NCBI RefSeq assembly: GCF_037940415.1
Contig: NZ_CP149798.1
Span: 4,023,001 to 4,087,000 of the forward strand
Length of the DNA stretch: 64,000 nucleotides
Direction: 5' to 3'
Source: Streptomyces sp. f51
Lineage (GTDB): Bacteria; Actinomycetota; Actinomycetes; Streptomycetales; Streptomycetaceae
Shown here: positions 16,864-25,047 of the stretch, piece by piece
Layout of the letters: every line of letters starts with the position of its first letter
How positions within the stretch are numbered: the stretch's first letter is position 1
Position numbers and translations under genes: made by a program
The notes under the pieces: generated by a model
What the model was told of the DNA's origin: nothing
Database searches by the model: none
The model's input: only the letters and a program-made list of their open reading frames with translations

Positions 16864-17412
16864 ATGGTCACGCATGTGCGAGCGGAAGAGCGGGGCGACG
16901 AGCGCGGGGCGCTGCTCGCCTTCATCGAGGAGCAGCGCGGCGGTATCCGCCGGTCGCTGCTCGGGCTGAGCGAGGAGCAGGCCGCGAGCAGGCCGAGCGC
17001 CAGCGAACTCTCCCTGTCCGGGCTGCTCAAGCATGTTGCCGAGGTCGAGCAGGGCTGGATCGCGCGCGCCAAGGGCGAGCCGCCTGCGGTGCGGCGGGAC
17101 GAGTCGAACTGGCACGAGTGCTTCGTCCTCGCCGAGGGCGAGACGGTCGCCTCGCAGCTCGCGTACTGGGAGAAGGTCGCCGCCGAGACGGAGGCCTTCC
17201 TGGGCTCGGTGCCGAGCCTGGACGACACCTTCGCGCTTCCGCCGGACCCGTGGTTCCCGCCGGAGGGCCGCGTCTCGATGCGCTGGCTCGCCCTCCATCT
17301 GATCCGTGAGACGGCCCGGCACGCGGGGCACGCCGACATCATCCGTGAGTCCCTGGACGGAAAGACGGCCTTCGAGCTGGTCGCGATGGAACGCGGCTCC
17401 TCCTGGGGGTGA
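16864..17412 (+). CDS. DinB/DUF664 family protein
   Basis: The 182-residue helical protein shows the DinB-type pattern: LLKHVAEVEQGWI with a metal-binding His at one end, LIRETARHAGHADIIRES with a HxxxH-type pair, matching DUF664/DinB four-helix-bundle proteins. Members include mycothiol-dependent thiol transferases and metal-dependent hydrolases; most are uncharacterised. It is cytoplasmic with no transport signal. ATG 16864 follows the terminator-like repeat and the AGGAGGACCCGAGGATAGGG purine-rich stretch. Convergent with the glutamate decarboxylase gene. Confidence 0.8.
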   Translation: MVTHVRAEERGDERGALLAFIEEQRGGIRRSLLGLSEEQAASRPSASELSLSGLLKHVAEVEQGWIARAKGEPPAVRRDESNWHECFVLAEGETVASQLAYWEKVAAETEAFLGSVPSLDDTFALPPDPWFPPEGRVSMRWLALHLIRETARHAGHADIIRESLDGKTAFELVAMERGSSWG

Positions 17413-17540
17413 GCACGGCACCTCCGGTCGGTGCGGCCCCGGACCGGCCCGGCCCCGGGCCACCCCGAGGCCGGGCCGGCCGTCGGGTGGGCCGACTCCC
17501 GGGCGGGCCGGGAGCCCCGGAGCGCGAGCCGGGCGCGGCT

Positions 17541-18947
17541 TCAGTGGTGGAAGCTCGTGGCCGCCTCCTTGTCGTGGATCGAGGGACCGGGCTGGCTGCG
17601 CAGTTCGGGCAGCAGCCGGGTCAGGTCCTCGATGAAGAGGTCGGCGAGGTCGGACGAGAAGCCGTTGCGGCACACCACGCGCAGCACCGACAGGTCCTGG
17701 CGGTTCTCGGGGAAGGTGTACGCGGGCAGCAGCCAGCCGTTCTCGCGCATTCTGCGGGACACGTCGAACACGTCGAACGCCGTCACCTCGGGCGCCGTCG
17801 TGAACGCGAACACCGGCAGTTCGTCCCCGCGGGTGATGAGCCGGAAGTCGCCCATGCAGTCGATGCGTTCGGCGAGGGCGCGGGCCACGTCCCGGGTCGT
17901 CTGCTGCACGGTCCTGTAGCCCTCACGGCCCAGCCGCAGGAAGGTGTAGTACTGCGCGACGACCTGCGCCCCGGGGCGGGAGAAGTTGAGCGCGAAGGTC
18001 GGCATGTCCCCGCCCAGGTAGTTCACCCGGAAGACGAGTTCCTCCGGCAGTTCCTCAGCGCTCCGCCACAGAGCCCACCCGACGCCCGGGTACACCAGTC
18101 CATACTTGTGGCCCGAGGTGTTGATCGACGACACCCTGGGCAGCCGGAAGTCCCAGACCAGTTCCTCGTCGATGAACGGCGCGATCATCGCGCCGGACGC
18201 GCCGTCCACATGCACCGGGATGTCCAGTCCCGTGCGCTCCTGGAGCCGGTCAAGCGCCGCGCACAGCTCCGCGATCGGTTCGTAACTGCCGTCGAAGGTG
18301 GAGCCCAGGATGCCGACGACCCCGATCGTGTTCTCGTCGCACAGCTCGGCCGCCGCCTCGGGGTCGAGGTGGAACCGGTCGCCCTCCATCGGGATCTGGC
18401 GGGCCTCGACCTCCCAGAAGTTGCAGAACTTCTCCCAGCACACCTGGACGTTCACGCCCATGACGAGGTTGGGCCGCGCGCCCGGGTAACGGTCGGCGTT
18501 GCGTTTCGACCAGCGCCGCTTCAGCGCCATTCCGGCGAGCATGCACGCCTCGCTCGAACCGGTGGTGGAACAGCCGACCGCGGCCGACGGGTCCGGCGCG
18601 TTCCACAGGTCGGCGAGCATCGACACACAGCGCCGCTCCAGTTCGGCCGTCCGGGGATACTCGTCCTTGTCGATCATGTTCTTGTCCCGGCACTCCGCCA
18701 TCAGAACCCCGGCCTGCGGTTCCATCCAGGTGGTGACGAAGGTGGCCAGGTTCAGCCGGGAGTTGCCGTCCAGCATGAGCTCGTCGTGGACGAGCTGGAG
18801 CGCGGTCGTGGGCGGCAGCGGGCCGTCCGGGAGGCGGTGCTTGGGAGGGGCCTCGACCATGCCGCTGACCGGATTGGCCTCGCCGTAGAAGGGATTGACG
18901 GAGTGCGGGTGGGCATCGGGCTTCTGCTGGCCCTTGTGGAGCGGCAT
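17541..18947 (-). CDS. gadB: Glutamate decarboxylase
   Basis: The 468-residue PLP enzyme converts glutamate to GABA and CO2, using up a proton. PLP-lysine is Lys281 in TSGHKYGLVYPG; DGASGAMIAPFID carries the PLP-ring Asp, and GCSTTGSSEACMLAG binds phosphate. Length and motifs fit group II decarboxylases of the GadB type. The C-terminus lacks the long pH-sensing tail of E. coli GadB as far as I can judge. ATG 18947 has GGGAG 8 nt upstream. It is downstream of the ClC gene with a 69-bp gap, same strand, so the pair is probably one transcript for acid resistance. Confidence 0.92.
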   Translation of the reverse strand: MPLHKGQQKPDAHPHSVNPFYGEANPVSGMVEAPPKHRLPDGPLPPTTALQLVHDELMLDGNSRLNLATFVTTWMEPQAGVLMAECRDKNMIDKDEYPRTAELERRCVSMLADLWNAPDPSAAVGCSTTGSSEACMLAGMALKRRWSKRNADRYPGARPNLVMGVNVQVCWEKFCNFWEVEARQIPMEGDRFHLDPEAAAELCDENTIGVVGILGSTFDGSYEPIAELCAALDRLQERTGLDIPVHVDGASGAMIAPFIDEELVWDFRLPRVSSINTSGHKYGLVYPGVGWALWRSAEELPEELVFRVNYLGGDMPTFALNFSRPGAQVVAQYYTFLRLGREGYRTVQQTTRDVARALAERIDCMGDFRLITRGDELPVFAFTTAPEVTAFDVFDVSRRMRENGWLLPAYTFPENRQDLSVLRVVCRNGFSSDLADLFIEDLTRLLPELRSQPGPSIHDKEAATSFHH

Positions 18948-19016
18948 GGGCTTACTCCCAACGGTTCGGCGGGACGGGCGTCCCACTTGTTCATCGGATG
19001 AGAGGGCCCCGGCGGT

Positions 19017-20303
19017 TCACCGCACCGGGCTCCCGTCCTCGTGCAGTTGCATCTGCGGCCGCCCGGTCACCAGCAGCCAGGCCGGCAGCGAGGCGATGCA
19101 GAGCAGGGCGATGATCGACGGCGAGGACACCAGGACGGCGGCCGTGAACAGGCTCACCCAGCCCTGCCGGGTGGTCGCGAGAAGGACGCCGAGGACCCCC
19201 GCGGCCAGTCCCAGCGACGGTGGGACCGAGTTCACCAGCGCATGGGCGCACAGACCGAACGAGGCACCCACGAACACGGCGGGGAAGATCCGGCCGCCCC
19301 GGAATCCGCAGCAGGCCGCGACGACGAGCGCGGCCAGTTTCACCACCGACATCAGGGCGAACCGGCCGGCCGACCAGCCGTCCGGGTTCCGGGCGATCTC
19401 GGCGACCTGGTCCAGGCCCTTGAACAGGGTCAGCGGCCCGCCCAGGCAGCCCAGCAGGCCGAGCACGAGGCCGCCGACGGGCAGGGCCGCCATGGGATGG
19501 CGCAGCAGGCCGAACGCCTTGTGGACGTAGGGGAAGGCGTAGACCCCGGACAGGCCGAGCACCGCCGCCGCGGAGGCGATCACCACCGCGGACAGCACGT
19601 CGGCCCAGCCCGGACTGCCGAGCGGGGGCAGACCCAGGTCGAAGCTCGCGTGCCCCAGCAGGGCGGTGGTGATCGAGCCCACCGAGGCGGCCGTCAGCGG
19701 CGCGAAGAGGTTGTCCCACAGCATGCCTCTGACCTGCCGCCCGACGAGCGCCTCCGATATGACGAGCGCCGCCGCGACCGGCGTGCCGAACAGCGCGCCG
19801 ATGGTCCCCGCCTCGGCCAGGGCCACCCACAGCTCACCGGGTGCCGCCGGCGCGAACCGGCGGCCCGCCCAGAACGCCAGCGCGACATTGGTGGCGATGA
19901 TCGGGTTCTCGGGGCCGAGGCTCGGACCGCCCGCCAGCATCAGCGTGGCCGCCACCAGCAGTCCGGGCAGGATGTACGGGGCGAGCGGCGCCGCCTGGAG
20001 CCCCACAGTGGCCGGATCGGGCCCCGCGTGCCCCGGCACCTTCCAGACCACCAGACCGACCAGGACACCGGTGGTGGTGAGCATGACGATCATCCAGAGC
20101 GAGGAGTATCCGCCGATGCCGAGCGCGTCCGGAAGGTCCGTCCACAGCACGTCCTTGAGCTGTTCGGCGAGCTGGCTCACCCCCACGAAGAGGAGGCTGG
20201 AGACCGCGCCGACGACCACGGCCGGGAGGAACAGCGGCAGCAGCGTCCGGGCGGGCGTCGCCGGGGCGTGGGCCGGTCCCGGAGGAGCCGCTTCGTGGGT
20301 CAC
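19017..20303 (-). CDS. ClC-family chloride channel/transporter (YfeO-like)
   Basis: The 428-residue membrane protein has about ten helices. The ClC motif GxExP is present as GPENP, giving the gating glutamate, and the GxFxP motif as GGRIFPAVF. The GSGIP motif expected near residue 90 is not recognisable (VPGHAGPDPATVG stands there), as I recall for YfeO-type members. ClC proteins balance charge during amino acid-dependent acid resistance; here it lies directly upstream of gadB. The GTG at 20301-20303 follows TAGGGT by 6 nt and no ribosome site, so it should be leaderless. A transporter versus channel mechanism cannot be decided. Confidence 0.87.
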   Translation of the reverse strand: MTHEAAPPGPAHAPATPARTLLPLFLPAVVVGAVSSLLFVGVSQLAEQLKDVLWTDLPDALGIGGYSSLWMIVMLTTTGVLVGLVVWKVPGHAGPDPATVGLQAAPLAPYILPGLLVAATLMLAGGPSLGPENPIIATNVALAFWAGRRFAPAAPGELWVALAEAGTIGALFGTPVAAALVISEALVGRQVRGMLWDNLFAPLTAASVGSITTALLGHASFDLGLPPLGSPGWADVLSAVVIASAAAVLGLSGVYAFPYVHKAFGLLRHPMAALPVGGLVLGLLGCLGGPLTLFKGLDQVAEIARNPDGWSAGRFALMSVVKLAALVVAACCGFRGGRIFPAVFVGASFGLCAHALVNSVPPSLGLAAGVLGVLLATTRQGWVSLFTAAVLVSSPSIIALLCIASLPAWLLVTGRPQMQLHEDGSPVR

Positions 20304-20309
20304 GGGCTC

Positions 20310-20315
20310 ACCCTA
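20310..20315 (-). promoter_or_regulatory. -10 hexamer TAGGGT for a leaderless ClC-gadB transcript
   Basis: Hexamer TAGGGT is 6 nt before the GTG on the minus strand, leaving no room for a leader. No strong -35 found. Confidence 0.5.
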
Positions 20316-20377
20316 AGGGTGCGAATCAGACATAACATCCCGAGTTTCGTCGCCGGAACGGGGCCGGGACTTCGGGC

Positions 20378-20408
20378 TTGCACCTCACGCCACGTCAGGC
20401 CTCATCGT
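20378..20408 (+). promoter_or_regulatory. tipA-like promoter with 19-bp spacer and imperfect palindrome
   Basis: TTGCAC (20378-20383) and CATCGT (20403-20408) are 19 bp apart, the long spacing used by MerR-type activators. Between them CCTCACG-N3-CGTCAGG forms an imperfect palindrome. From memory, the S. lividans tipA promoter has almost the same sequence. The MerR protein should bend this DNA when it binds its inducer. Confidence 0.75.
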
Positions 20409-20435
20409 GAAGGGCGTACCGAGGAAGGAGCGGAA

Positions 20436-21203
20436 GTGGGCTATTCAGTGGGCCAGGTCGCCGGATTCGCCGGAGTCACGGTGCGCACGCTGCACCACTA
20501 CGACGAGATCGGTCTGCTCGCCCCCGGCGAACGCAGCCACGCGGGTCACCGGCGTTACGACGACGCCGACCTCGACCGGTTGCAGCAGATCCTGTTCTAC
20601 CGGGAGCTCGGCTTCCCGCTCGACGAGGTCGCCGCCCTGCTCGACGATCCGGACGTGGACCCGCGCGCGTCGCTGCGCCGCCGGCACGCGTTGCTGACCG
20701 CCCGGATCGAGAAGCTCCAGAGGATGGCCGCGGCCGTGGAGCACGCCATGGAGGCACGCACGATGGGCATCAACCTCACGCCCGAGGAGAAGTTCGAGGT
20801 CTTCGGGGACAAGGACCCCAAGGAGCACGCGCAGGAGGCCGAACGCCGCTGGGGCGGCACGGAGACGTACGCCGAGTCGCAGCGGCGCACGGCCCGCTAC
20901 ACCAAGGACGACTGGAAGCGGATGCAGGCCGAGGTGGCCTCCTGGGGCGAGCGCTACGGCGCCCTGATGGAGGCCGGGGAGCGGCCGGACGGCGAGCGGG
21001 CCATGGACATGGCCGAGGAGCACCGGCAGCACATCTGCACGTGGTTCTACACGTGCACGTACGAGATCCACCGGGGACTCGGCGAGATGTACGTGGCCGA
21101 CGAACGCTTCAAGGCGTTCTACGACTCCATGCGGCCGGGGCTGGCCGAGCACCTGAGGGCGGCGATCACGGCGAACGCAGACCGGAACGCAGGGGAAGCC
21201 TGA
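20436..21203 (+). CDS. tipA: TipA-type MerR regulator with TipAS multidrug-binding domain
   Basis: The 255-residue protein matches TipAL in length and sequence: MerR HTH (GYSVGQVAGFAGVTVRTLHHYDEIGLL), coiled-coil helix to about residue 105, then TipAS (from Met110, GINLTPEEKFEVFG). TipAL activates its own promoter on binding thiopeptides. In S. lividans TipAL, cysteines 207 and 214 are near the site of covalent thiopeptide attachment; here Cys207 (TCTYE) is kept but residue 214 is Gly (HRGLGE). GTG 20436 has AAGGAG 5 nt upstream. Inside the gene GGAGG (20750-20754) sits 8 nt before ATG 20763, so a separate TipAS form can be made. Confidence 0.9.
   Translation: MGYSVGQVAGFAGVTVRTLHHYDEIGLLAPGERSHAGHRRYDDADLDRLQQILFYRELGFPLDEVAALLDDPDVDPRASLRRRHALLTARIEKLQRMAAAVEHAMEARTMGINLTPEEKFEVFGDKDPKEHAQEAERRWGGTETYAESQRRTARYTKDDWKRMQAEVASWGERYGALMEAGERPDGERAMDMAEEHRQHICTWFYTCTYEIHRGLGEMYVADERFKAFYDSMRPGLAEHLRAAITANADRNAGEA
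20763..21203 (+). CDS. Internal in-frame product: free TipAS domain
   Basis: An in-frame ATG at codon 110 has its own GGAGG ribosome site, 8 nt upstream, exactly where TipAS begins in the known S. lividans gene. The product would be 146 residues, drug-binding only, with no DNA-binding domain, made in excess and able to sequester ligand. Inferred from the homologue; not separately provable here. Confidence 0.6.
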   Translation: MGINLTPEEKFEVFGDKDPKEHAQEAERRWGGTETYAESQRRTARYTKDDWKRMQAEVASWGERYGALMEAGERPDGERAMDMAEEHRQHICTWFYTCTYEIHRGLGEMYVADERFKAFYDSMRPGLAEHLRAAITANADRNAGEA

Positions 21204-21352
21204 TCCCGGCCGGCGCCGGCCCGGGCCACGGGGAAACCCGATCCCGGCCGGCGCCGCCGCCGCGGGCCACGGGAGCCCGATACCGGAGCCGGTACAGCCC
21301 AGGAAAGCGTGATCCCGACCGCGCGACCGTCCGCCCGCCCGCCCGACGCCCG
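21204..21352. repeat. Two about 40-bp direct repeats of GATCCCGGCCGGCGCCG
   Basis: Copies at about 21201-21238 and 21239-21278 share CCGATCCCGGCCGGCGCCG and GGGCCACGGG. A gene-free gap between the convergent tipA-like and YbjQ genes. The palindromic GGCCGGCGCCGGCC core could act as terminator. Confidence 0.55.
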
Positions 21353-21718
21353 CTACTCCTTCACCAGGACCACCGCCGTGCCGTAGGCGCAGACCTCCGT
21401 GCCCACGTCCGCGGCCTCCGACACGTCGAAGCGGAACATGAGGACGCCGTTGGCGCCACGCGCGCGTGCCTGGTCGACGAGCCGCTCCATGGCCTGGTTG
21501 CGGGTCTGCACCAGCGTCTTCGTGAGCCCCTTGAGCTCGCCGCCGATCATCGACTTCAGGCCCGCGCCGATCTGGCTGCCCAGATGGCGCGAGCGCACGG
21601 TGAGGCCGAAGACCTCGCCGATGACCTGCTCGACGCGATGGCCGGGAACGTCGTTCGTCGTGACGACCAGGACGTCCTCGTGGGGACCCTGGCCGCCGCC
21701 GTATTCATCGATGCCCAT
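21353..21718 (-). CDS. YbjQ/UPF0145 family protein
   Basis: The 121-residue product has the UPF0145 pattern: ILVVTTNDVPGHRV start (here VLVVTTNDVPGHRVEQVIGEVFGLTVRS), RNQAMERLVDQARARGANGVLMFRFDVS and a beta-rich end VGTEVCAYGTAVVL. Members form pentamers that bind heavy metals; function unclear. It should be cytoplasmic. The ATG at 21716-21718 gives the family's usual length; longer starts add a basic head not seen in relatives. No convincing ribosome site precedes it. Divergent from the DedA gene. Confidence 0.82.
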   Translation of the reverse strand: MGIDEYGGGQGPHEDVLVVTTNDVPGHRVEQVIGEVFGLTVRSRHLGSQIGAGLKSMIGGELKGLTKTLVQTRNQAMERLVDQARARGANGVLMFRFDVSEAADVGTEVCAYGTAVVLVKE

Positions 21719-21860
21719 GGTCCACAGCTTTGTCCCAGTCGTCGCACAGTGCATCCTGGAGTCACGGGTGGAACCTGGCGTTGGCACATTGCGTTGATAG
21801 CTTTGGCCGGCCCGTGCAAGGACCGCCGCAACTCCCTTCACCCCTCAGGAGCCCGGACCC

Positions 21861-23189
21861 GTGATGACGCTTGCCCTAGGTCCCAGCTGGCTGGATCCGA
21901 ACACGCTCCTGGACAACTTCGGCATCTGGGGCCTGCTGCTGGTGGTCTTCGCCGAGTCCGGCCTGCTCATCGGCTTCTTCCTGCCGGGTGACTCGCTGCT
22001 CTTCACCTGCGGCCTGCTGATCACCACGGGTGCCATGGACTTCCCGCTGTGGGGGGCGGTCCCGCTGATCTGTCTCGCCGCGGTCCTGGGGGACCAGGCG
22101 GGTTACCTCTTCGGCAAGAAGGTCGGACCCTCGCTCTTCACCCGCCCGGACTCCCGGCTGTTCAAGCAGGAGAACGTGGTCAAGGCGAACGAGTTCTTCG
22201 AGAAGTACGGCCCCAAGTCCCTGGTGCTCGCCCGCTTCGTGCCCGTCGTGCGCACGTTCACGCCGATCATCGCGGGCGTCAGTGGCATGCGGTACCGCCC
22301 GTTCCTCACCTTCAACGTCATCGGCGGCGTCCTGTGGGGCGCGGGCGTCACGCTGCTCGGCTCCTGGCTCGGCAAGATCGAGTTCGTCAACAAGAACATC
22401 GAGCTGATCCTGATCCTCATCGTGCTCGTCTCGGTGGTCCCGATCATGATCGAGTTCCTGCGCGCCCGCTCCCAGGCCAAGAAGAACCCGCCCCAGGAGC
22501 CGGAAGAGTTCCAGGACGTCCAGGGCTTCGACGACTTCCCGCACTTCCAGGAGCCCTTCCCCGGCCGTCCCGAGGCCGCCGGCACCCGCCCCGCGGCTCC
22601 GGTCATGGACGACGCGACCCGTCCCCTGCGCGTGCCGCCGGTGCACGAGGGCCAGGACGTGTCGTACGGCGGCCAGGGCCACGGCCGGTCGTACGGCGAT
22701 CAGGGCCAGGGGCAGTCGTACGGAAACCGGGGTCAGGGTCAGCAGTACGGCGGCCAGGGCCACGGTCAGCAGTACGGCGGTCAGGGCCAGGGTCAGCAGT
22801 ACGGCAACCAGGGACAGGGCCAGGGACAGGGCCAGGGGCAGCCGCCGTACGGCGAGCAGGGCCGGGACCAGTTCTACGGGAACCAGGGTCAGCACCAGGA
22901 CCAGGGCTACGGCCGTCAGGGCAACGCCTACCCGGCCCAGCAGCCCCAGCAGCAGTACCACCAGTCCCAGCACCAGCCCCAGCAGCCGTACCAGCAGCCG
23001 TACGGCTCGGAGCAGGGCTACGGCTACGACCAGCAGCAGTACGACCAGGGGTACCAGCAGGGCTACGACCAGGGTCAGCCCCAGCAGCACCCCCAGCAGC
23101 ACCAGACCCAGCAGCACCCCCAGGCCCACCCCCGGCCTCCGTACGACGCCGAGCAGTACCCGTACGGCCAGGGCCCCACGCAGAACTGA
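21861..23189 (+). CDS. DedA-family membrane protein with long Q/G/Y-rich cytoplasmic tail
   Basis: Residues 1-205 are a DedA/SNARE-associated protein (FAESGLLIGFFLPGDSLLF, GDQAGYLFGKKVG, FVPVVRTFTPIIAGVS, WLGKI), a half-transporter involved in lipid carrier recycling and membrane stress. The remaining 235 residues have no membrane segment: an acidic linker, then six 9-residue repeats of the [SQ]YGxQGxGQ type (residues 268-321) and a Gln/Tyr/Pro-rich end. This is about twice the usual DedA length. GTG 21861 has AGGAG 9 nt upstream; ATG 21864 is possible. Tail composition is like self-assembling low-complexity domains; its role is inference. Confidence 0.85.
   Translation: MMTLALGPSWLDPNTLLDNFGIWGLLLVVFAESGLLIGFFLPGDSLLFTCGLLITTGAMDFPLWGAVPLICLAAVLGDQAGYLFGKKVGPSLFTRPDSRLFKQENVVKANEFFEKYGPKSLVLARFVPVVRTFTPIIAGVSGMRYRPFLTFNVIGGVLWGAGVTLLGSWLGKIEFVNKNIELILILIVLVSVVPIMIEFLRARSQAKKNPPQEPEEFQDVQGFDDFPHFQEPFPGRPEAAGTRPAAPVMDDATRPLRVPPVHEGQDVSYGGQGHGRSYGDQGQGQSYGNRGQGQQYGGQGHGQQYGGQGQGQQYGNQGQGQGQGQGQPPYGEQGRDQFYGNQGQHQDQGYGRQGNAYPAQQPQQQYHQSQHQPQQPYQQPYGSEQGYGYDQQQYDQGYQQGYDQGQPQQHPQQHQTQQHPQAHPRPPYDAEQYPYGQGPTQN
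22662..22823 (+). repeat. Six tandem 27-bp repeats in the DedA tail
   Basis: Each unit encodes nine residues of the pattern SYGGQGHGR/QYGNQGQGQ. It runs on into QGQGQGQ and then Gln-rich sequence. The nucleotide copies differ mostly at third positions, so the peptide pattern is under constraint. Confidence 0.85.
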
Positions 23190-23212
23190 CGCACCCGCCG
23201 GGCGATCCCGGG

Positions 23213-23232
23213 CCCGGCCCTCCGGGGCCGGG
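23213..23232. terminator. Bidirectional hairpin between DedA and ThrE genes
   Basis: CCCGGCCC and GGGCCGGG pair across a 4-nt loop in the 45-bp gap of two convergent genes. Confidence 0.6.
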
Positions 23233-23234
23233 AC

Positions 23235-24893
23235 TCAGAACCCGCGGGTCCGCTTGGCGGCCCGCCGTCCGCCGGCGGAGCCGCCCGGCAGGCGCAGGAA
23301 CAGCCGCGAGATCTCCGAGCCCAGGTTCACGCCGATCGCGATGGCCATGGCGAGGGCCGCGGCCTTGGTGAGGGACACCAGGCCCTTGTCGACGTTGTTC
23401 TGGGCGATCGACAGCAGCCCGAAGTAGGTCGCCGAACCCGGCAGCAGAGGCCCGATCGCGGCCGTCGTGTACGGCAGCGCGGAGGCGAACCGGTAACGGG
23501 AGAGCAGCTGCCCGAAGAGGCCCACCAGGCCCGCGGCGACGGCGGTGGAGGCCACCGGCGATATGCCGCCCGCGTAGTGCATCGCCCCGTACACCGACCA
23601 GGCGACGCCTCCGTTGAGGGTCACCGCGAGAACAGTGGAACGTTCCTGCTGGAGCAGGACCGCGAAGGTGAGCGACAGCAGCATCGACGCGGCGATCTGG
23701 AGCAGCGGCCGCTCGGAGATGTTCAGGGCCGCGTCCGGGTTGAGCTGCGCGCCGAGCTTCACCCCGAAATAGAGCACCACCAGGACGCCGACGACGATCC
23801 CCACGAAGAAGTACATGACTTCGAGGAGCCGCGCGGACGCGGTGATGTAGAAGCCGGTCAGTCCGTCCTGCACCCCCGCGACGAGTGCCCGTCCCGGCAG
23901 CAGCGCGAAGAGCCCACCGGTGATCACCGCGGACGCCTTCACGTCGACATGGGCCACCGTGAGCGCGACCCCTATCGCTGCGGGCGGCATCGCGGCGGCC
24001 GTGAACTGGTAGAACTCCGGCAGCCCGCGTCCCGCGCACAGCCAGGCGAGCCGGTCGCCGAGCATCGCGCCGAGCGCGGCGGCGACGAACACGATCGCGT
24101 CACCGCCGACGAGCACGGAGGCCGCGCCGGCCAGCAGCCCGCCGGAGGCCGTCAGCACCCAGCCGGGGTACGGGTGCCGGTTGCGCCGCATCTCCGCGAG
24201 GCGCCTGTAGGCCTCCTCCAGGGGGATCGCGGTCTCCGGGTCGCTCAGATCGTCCACGAGGTGGTAGACGGCCGCCAGGCGTGTGTAGTCGGTGCCCCGG
24301 CGGCGCACGGTCCGGGACGCCGTCACCGGGTCGTCCACCAGCGACGGCTGGTGCGAGATCGACAACAGGGTGAAGGTGACGGTCGGCTCGCAGCGGTCGA
24401 GGCCGTAGGAGCGGCAGACGGCGAACATCGCGGTCTCCACGTCCTCGGCGCCCTCGCCGCCCGCGAGGAGCAGCTCGCCGATGCGCAGGGTCAGGTCGAG
24501 GACGCGTGGGACGGCGGGCCCCGGCTCGTCCTCCTTGTGCACGGGTTCGGGCGCTGGGCGCTCGGTCACCGGCATGCGCAGCATCGTGCGCATCCGGTCC
24601 TGCCACGGCGCGTCCTTGGTCAGGCTGACGAGGGGGACGCCGGTCGCCGGGGTGAACGCGGGAGGCGCGGACCGGGCACTGTAGGTGCGTGGCGCGCTGA
24701 ACGCCGAGCCCCCCTGGTCCGCGGTGGCGGGCTGCGGCGCGTCGAGTCCCCGGGGGAGCGCGAACTCCGAGGTCGTCGACGACTCGTCGTCGGCCGCCGC
24801 CGGGGCCGGCGGCGCGACACCCGTGGGCGGGGTGAAGGCACTCCTCGCCTCGTCCGAGTGCGGCTTGCGGTCTTCCGCTTCCGGGTCCGCCAC
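23235..24893 (-). CDS. Threonine/serine exporter (ThrE family)
   Basis: The 552-residue protein consists of a Pro/Ala/Ser-rich, disordered N-terminal head to about residue 100, then a soluble domain (VLDLTLRIGELLLAGGEGAEDVE, SYGLDRCEPTVTFTLLSIS) and ten helices (PGWVLTASGGLLAGAASVL onward), the two-domain ThrE/YjjP-YjjB layout. It exports L-threonine and L-serine by proton antiport in Corynebacterium. GTG 24893 follows a GGCGAGG stretch by about 9 nt; TTG 24896 would also fit. The head is longer than the Corynebacterium protein's. Monocistronic, convergent with DedA. Confidence 0.88.
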   Translation of the reverse strand: MADPEAEDRKPHSDEARSAFTPPTGVAPPAPAAADDESSTTSEFALPRGLDAPQPATADQGGSAFSAPRTYSARSAPPAFTPATGVPLVSLTKDAPWQDRMRTMLRMPVTERPAPEPVHKEDEPGPAVPRVLDLTLRIGELLLAGGEGAEDVETAMFAVCRSYGLDRCEPTVTFTLLSISHQPSLVDDPVTASRTVRRRGTDYTRLAAVYHLVDDLSDPETAIPLEEAYRRLAEMRRNRHPYPGWVLTASGGLLAGAASVLVGGDAIVFVAAALGAMLGDRLAWLCAGRGLPEFYQFTAAAMPPAAIGVALTVAHVDVKASAVITGGLFALLPGRALVAGVQDGLTGFYITASARLLEVMYFFVGIVVGVLVVLYFGVKLGAQLNPDAALNISERPLLQIAASMLLSLTFAVLLQQERSTVLAVTLNGGVAWSVYGAMHYAGGISPVASTAVAAGLVGLFGQLLSRYRFASALPYTTAAIGPLLPGSATYFGLLSIAQNNVDKGLVSLTKAAALAMAIAIGVNLGSEISRLFLRLPGGSAGGRRAAKRTRGF

Positions 24894-24971
24894 CAACTCC
24901 AGCCTCGCCTTTCCCGTCTGTGTGGTTCTCCTTCTTGCCTTCCGTATGCCTCAGTATGCGTACGGACACAC

Positions 24972-25014
24972 GAACGGGCCGCGTGACCCCCTGGGGATCA
25001 CGCGGCCCGTTCGC
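24972..25014 (-). terminator. Strong 16-bp stem-loop after ppa
   Basis: CGAACGGGCCGCGTGA (24972-24987) pairs exactly with 24999-25014; CCCC/GGGG in the loop can add four more pairs. It begins 34 bp downstream of the pyrophosphatase stop on the minus strand. Confidence 0.85.
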
Positions 25015-25047
25015 GGGACGGGGAGGTCGAAGACCGCCCGGAGGGGG

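Noticed and set aside
14112..17342. A 1076-codon open frame on the minus strand across the XRE, aldehyde dehydrogenase and DinB genes
   Set aside because: It runs antisense to three clear genes, its product has no domain and is acidic low-complexity, as expected when GC-rich codons are read backwards.
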